From Nitriliruptoraceae bacterium (GTDB lineage Bacteria > Actinomycetota > Nitriliruptoria > Nitriliruptorales > Nitriliruptoraceae): DNA of 7,272 bases. The notes under the pieces were generated by a model, which was given only the letters and a program-made list of their open reading frames with translations, did not search any database and was not told the origin of the DNA. The stretch spans positions 1-7,272 of the forward strand of contig SLLJ01000184.1 in NCBI GenBank assembly GCA_007134165.1, given 5' to 3'. How positions within the stretch are numbered: position 1 is the stretch's first letter; the number at the start of each line of letters is the position of its first letter. A program made the translations under genes and the position numbers. Positions 5,524 through 7,272 of the stretch are shown one piece after another.

Positions 5524-6548
5524 CCACCGCGACCGACACCCCGATGCTCTCCCCCAGCTTCAACCTGTCGCGGGTCATCGCCGATGCGATCAAGCTCGAG
5601 ATGGAGGCCGATGAGCGCATCGTCGTGCTCGGCGAGGACGTCGGCCGGCAGGGTGGGGTGTTCGGCTCCACCCGCGGGCTGCAGAAGGCCTTCGGTGACC
5701 GGCGCGTGCGCGACATGCCGATCTCCGAGATGGCGTTCACCGGCATGGGGGTCGGGCTCGCGATGTCCGGCTACCGACCGATGATCGAGATCATGTTCGT
5801 CGACTTCATCGGCGTGTGTCTCGAGCAGGTCTACAACGCCATCGCCAAGAACCCCTACATGAGTGGTGGTCGGGTGCCGATGCCGGTGGTGATCAAGACC
5901 GCCGGTGGCTGCATCGGCTCCGCGGCGCAGCACTCCCAGTGCCTGTGGGGGACCTTCGCCCACCTGCCCGGCATGCACGTCGTCGCGCCGTCGTCGCCGT
6001 ACGACGCCAAGGGCCTGATGGCGGCCGCCCTGCGCAGCGACGACCCGGTGATCTACATCGAGCACAAGGGACTGCTGCTCTCCAAGCTCGGTGACTTCCC
6101 CCACGGCGCGGAGGTCCCCAAGGGGCGCTACACGGTGCCGATCGGCGAGGCCGCCACGGTCCGCGACGGCCGTGACGTCACCATCGCGACCCTGTCCGCC
6201 AGCGTCCGCGATGCGCTGGTCGCGGCCGACGAGCTCGCCGGCCAGGGCATCGACGTCGAGGTGGTGGACCTGCGCTCGGTGGTCCCGCTCGACGCCGACC
6301 ACGTCGCCGCATCCGCGGCGCGCACCGGACGGCTGCTGGTGGTCGACGAGGACTACCTCGGCTTCGGGCTGTCGGGTGAGCTCATCACCCGCGTGCTGGA
6401 GCTTCTCGGGCCCGGCGCACTGCGTGGCATCGCGCGCCACGGCGTCGCCAACGTCCCGATCCCCGCCGCACGCAGCCTCGAGCAGGCCGTGGTGCCGGGG
6501 TCGGCGTCGATCGCGGCCGCGGTGCGCGAGCTGGTGGCGCGCGGATGA
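5520..6548 (+). CDS. Thiamine-diphosphate-dependent 2-oxoacid/acetoin dehydrogenase E1, beta subunit
   Basis: The 342-residue protein is close to the normal length of PdhB/AcoB-type E1 beta and forms the alpha2beta2 enzyme with the preceding gene. Visible features are VVLGEDVGRQGGVFGSTRGL (35-54), the cofactor-activating glutamate segment PISEMAFTGMGVGLAMSGYR (67-86, E70), AAQHSQ with the active-site His138, then AHLPGMHVVAPSSPYDAKGL and the C-terminal transketolase-like domain (about 210-340) with VVDLRSVVPLD and VVDEDYLGFGLSGEL. The ATG at 5520 overlaps the alpha stop (ATGA), with GGAGGT 5 nt upstream at 5509-5514, so the subunits are probably made in equal amounts. No E2 or E3 follows within the window; the next gene is an SDR. 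The partner complex may be downstream or shared with the housekeeping dehydrogenases. The subunit call is near certain; the substrate is not determined. Confidence 0.92.
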   Translation: MTTATDTPMLSPSFNLSRVIADAIKLEMEADERIVVLGEDVGRQGGVFGSTRGLQKAFGDRRVRDMPISEMAFTGMGVGLAMSGYRPMIEIMFVDFIGVCLEQVYNAIAKNPYMSGGRVPMPVVIKTAGGCIGSAAQHSQCLWGTFAHLPGMHVVAPSSPYDAKGLMAAALRSDDPVIYIEHKGLLLSKLGDFPHGAEVPKGRYTVPIGEAATVRDGRDVTIATLSASVRDALVAADELAGQGIDVEVVDLRSVVPLDADHVAASAARTGRLLVVDEDYLGFGLSGELITRVLELLGPGALRGIARHGVANVPIPAARSLEQAVVPGSASIAAAVRELVARG

Positions 6549-7272
6549 GTGGGGGCGCCGCCGCCGCTGTTGCGGGGTTCGCCGACGACCGGCCCGCCGA
6601 GCCCGACGCGGTGCGTTCCCGGCCGCTCGCGGGTACGCGGGCGCTGGTGGTCGGTGCCGCCGGTGCGATCGGACAGGCCATCGCCCGTGATCTCGCCGCC
6701 GCCGGCGCCACGGTGCTCGCCGCCGATCTGCGTGGCGCGACCGAGCTCGTGGCCGGCCTCGGACCTGGCGCGCACACCAGCGTCGAGGTCGACGTCACCG
6801 ACCTCGCCGGCGTGCAGGCGCTGGTCGCTGGTGCGACCGCCGAGGGCGAGGTGCACGCCGTGGTCTACGCCGCGGGCGCCAACACCACCGGACCGATCGC
6901 CGAGCTCGACTGGGCCGAGTACGACCGCGTCATGGACGTCAACCTGCGCGGGGCCTTCCACCTGGCCCAGGCCCTGGCGGGTCCGCTCGCGGCGCAGCCA
7001 TCGCCGGCGAGCCTGGTGCTGCTGGCCTCCACCGCCGGCCAGCGCGGTGAGGCCGGTGGCAGCGTGTACTGCGCGTCGAAGTTCGGGCTCATCGGACTGA
7101 TGCAGAGCCTGGCCGCCGAGCTCGCACCGGCCGGCATCCGCGTCAACGCGGTCGCCCCCGGCAACGTCGACAGCCCGATGCTGCGCAAGTTGGCGGCCAG
7201 GGTCGCCATGCGCGAGGGCACCGACACCGCCACCGTCCTGGCCGCGCTCGCCGAAGAAGCCGCCGCGCGACG
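6545..7272 (+). CDS. Short-chain dehydrogenase/reductase (SDR), 3' end outside window
   Basis: The frame from ATG 6545 is open to the right edge (242 codons visible). Classical SDR motifs are clear: GAAGAIGQ at 37-44 (dinucleotide-binding glycines), D61 after the second strand (suggesting NAD rather than NADP), DVTD at 83-86, YAAG at 108-111, N133 in VNL, S162 in LLASTAG, and the catalytic pair Y175/K179 in YCASK, followed by RVNAVAPG (199-206). Most classical SDRs end near 250-260 residues, so little is probably missing. The ATG overlaps the E1 beta stop (ATGA); only a weak ribosome site is seen, so coupling is likely. A GTG at residue 23 is an alternative, since the first 28 residues are a non-conserved Ala/Arg-rich lead. 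Next to acetoin-type E1 genes it could be an acetoin/diol dehydrogenase, but 3-oxoacyl reductase-like or sugar-alcohol activities fit equally. Confidence 0.9.
   Translation, partial: MSGGAAAAVAGFADDRPAEPDAVRSRPLAGTRALVVGAAGAIGQAIARDLAAAGATVLAADLRGATELVAGLGPGAHTSVEVDVTDLAGVQALVAGATAEGEVHAVVYAAGANTTGPIAELDWAEYDRVMDVNLRGAFHLAQALAGPLAAQPSPASLVLLASTAGQRGEAGGSVYCASKFGLIGLMQSLAAELAPAGIRVNAVAPGNVDSPMLRKLAARVAMREGTDTATVLAALAEEAAAR

Noticed and set aside
5283..6440. Antisense open frame (385 codons) opposite E1 alpha and E1 beta.
   Set aside because: The translation is His/Asp/Gly-rich low-complexity with no domain, while the plus-strand E1 motifs are intact.
4570..6548. E1 alpha/beta pair considered as a split transketolase or 1-deoxyxylulose-5-phosphate synthase.
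   Set aside because: The alpha motifs (HRNHGHGIAKG, FHESLNLA, RGHYEGD) and beta motifs (SEMAFTGMG, AAQHSQ, PSSPYDAKGL) are those of 2-oxoacid/acetoin dehydrogenase E1.
1..7272. Search for tRNA, rRNA, CRISPR arrays, insertion sequences, attachment sites and long direct repeats.
   Set aside because: None was seen by eye. Coding density is almost complete and the largest non-coding gap is the 192-bp divergent region.

Overview
The window is very G+C-rich (by eye about 70%), with strong G/C preference at third codon positions, tightly packed genes and 4-nt start/stop overlaps. This suggests a high-GC actinobacterium; the species cannot be named from the sequence. The content is metabolic. I see no transposase, phage gene, tRNA, rRNA or CRISPR array.

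Layout. (1) Positions 2-355, plus strand: C-terminal end of a PucR-type transcriptional regulator, cut by the window start. (2) 393-1271, plus strand: an SMP-30/gluconolactonase/regucalcin-family beta-propeller hydrolase. It runs convergently into the next gene with only 21 bp between stop codons, and both stops lie in the arms of one 8-bp inverted repeat. (3) 3877 down to 1293, minus strand: a two-gene operon of a small amidohydrolase-2 (COG2159-like) protein followed, through an ATGA overlap, by a full-length two-domain allophanate hydrolase (AtzF/DUR2 type). (4) 3878-4069: a divergent control region of 192 bp with two AT-rich islands that carry the same 9-bp core, each overlapping a candidate -10 element. 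(5) 4070 to the window end, plus strand: an operon of a VOC/glyoxalase protein, the alpha and beta subunits of a thiamine-diphosphate 2-oxoacid/acetoin-dehydrogenase-type E1, and a short-chain dehydrogenase that runs off the edge. All junctions are overlapping or within 5 bp.

How the genes may work together (inference). The shared promoter region makes the left and right operons look like one co-regulated catabolic locus. The left arm ends in release of ammonia and CO2 from allophanate. The right arm looks able to reduce or oxidise a carbonyl/alcohol (SDR), cleave or oxidise a 2-oxoacid or acyloin (E1) and perform a metal-dependent VOC reaction. No usual source of allophanate (urea carboxylase, biuret hydrolase, cyanuric acid hydrolase) and no E2/E3 lipoyl partner of the E1 is present in the window. 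The amidohydrolase has also lost several metal-binding histidines normally seen in its superfamily. These gaps make the locus a candidate for an undescribed catabolic route for a nitrogen-containing compound, but the substrate cannot be read from the sequence.
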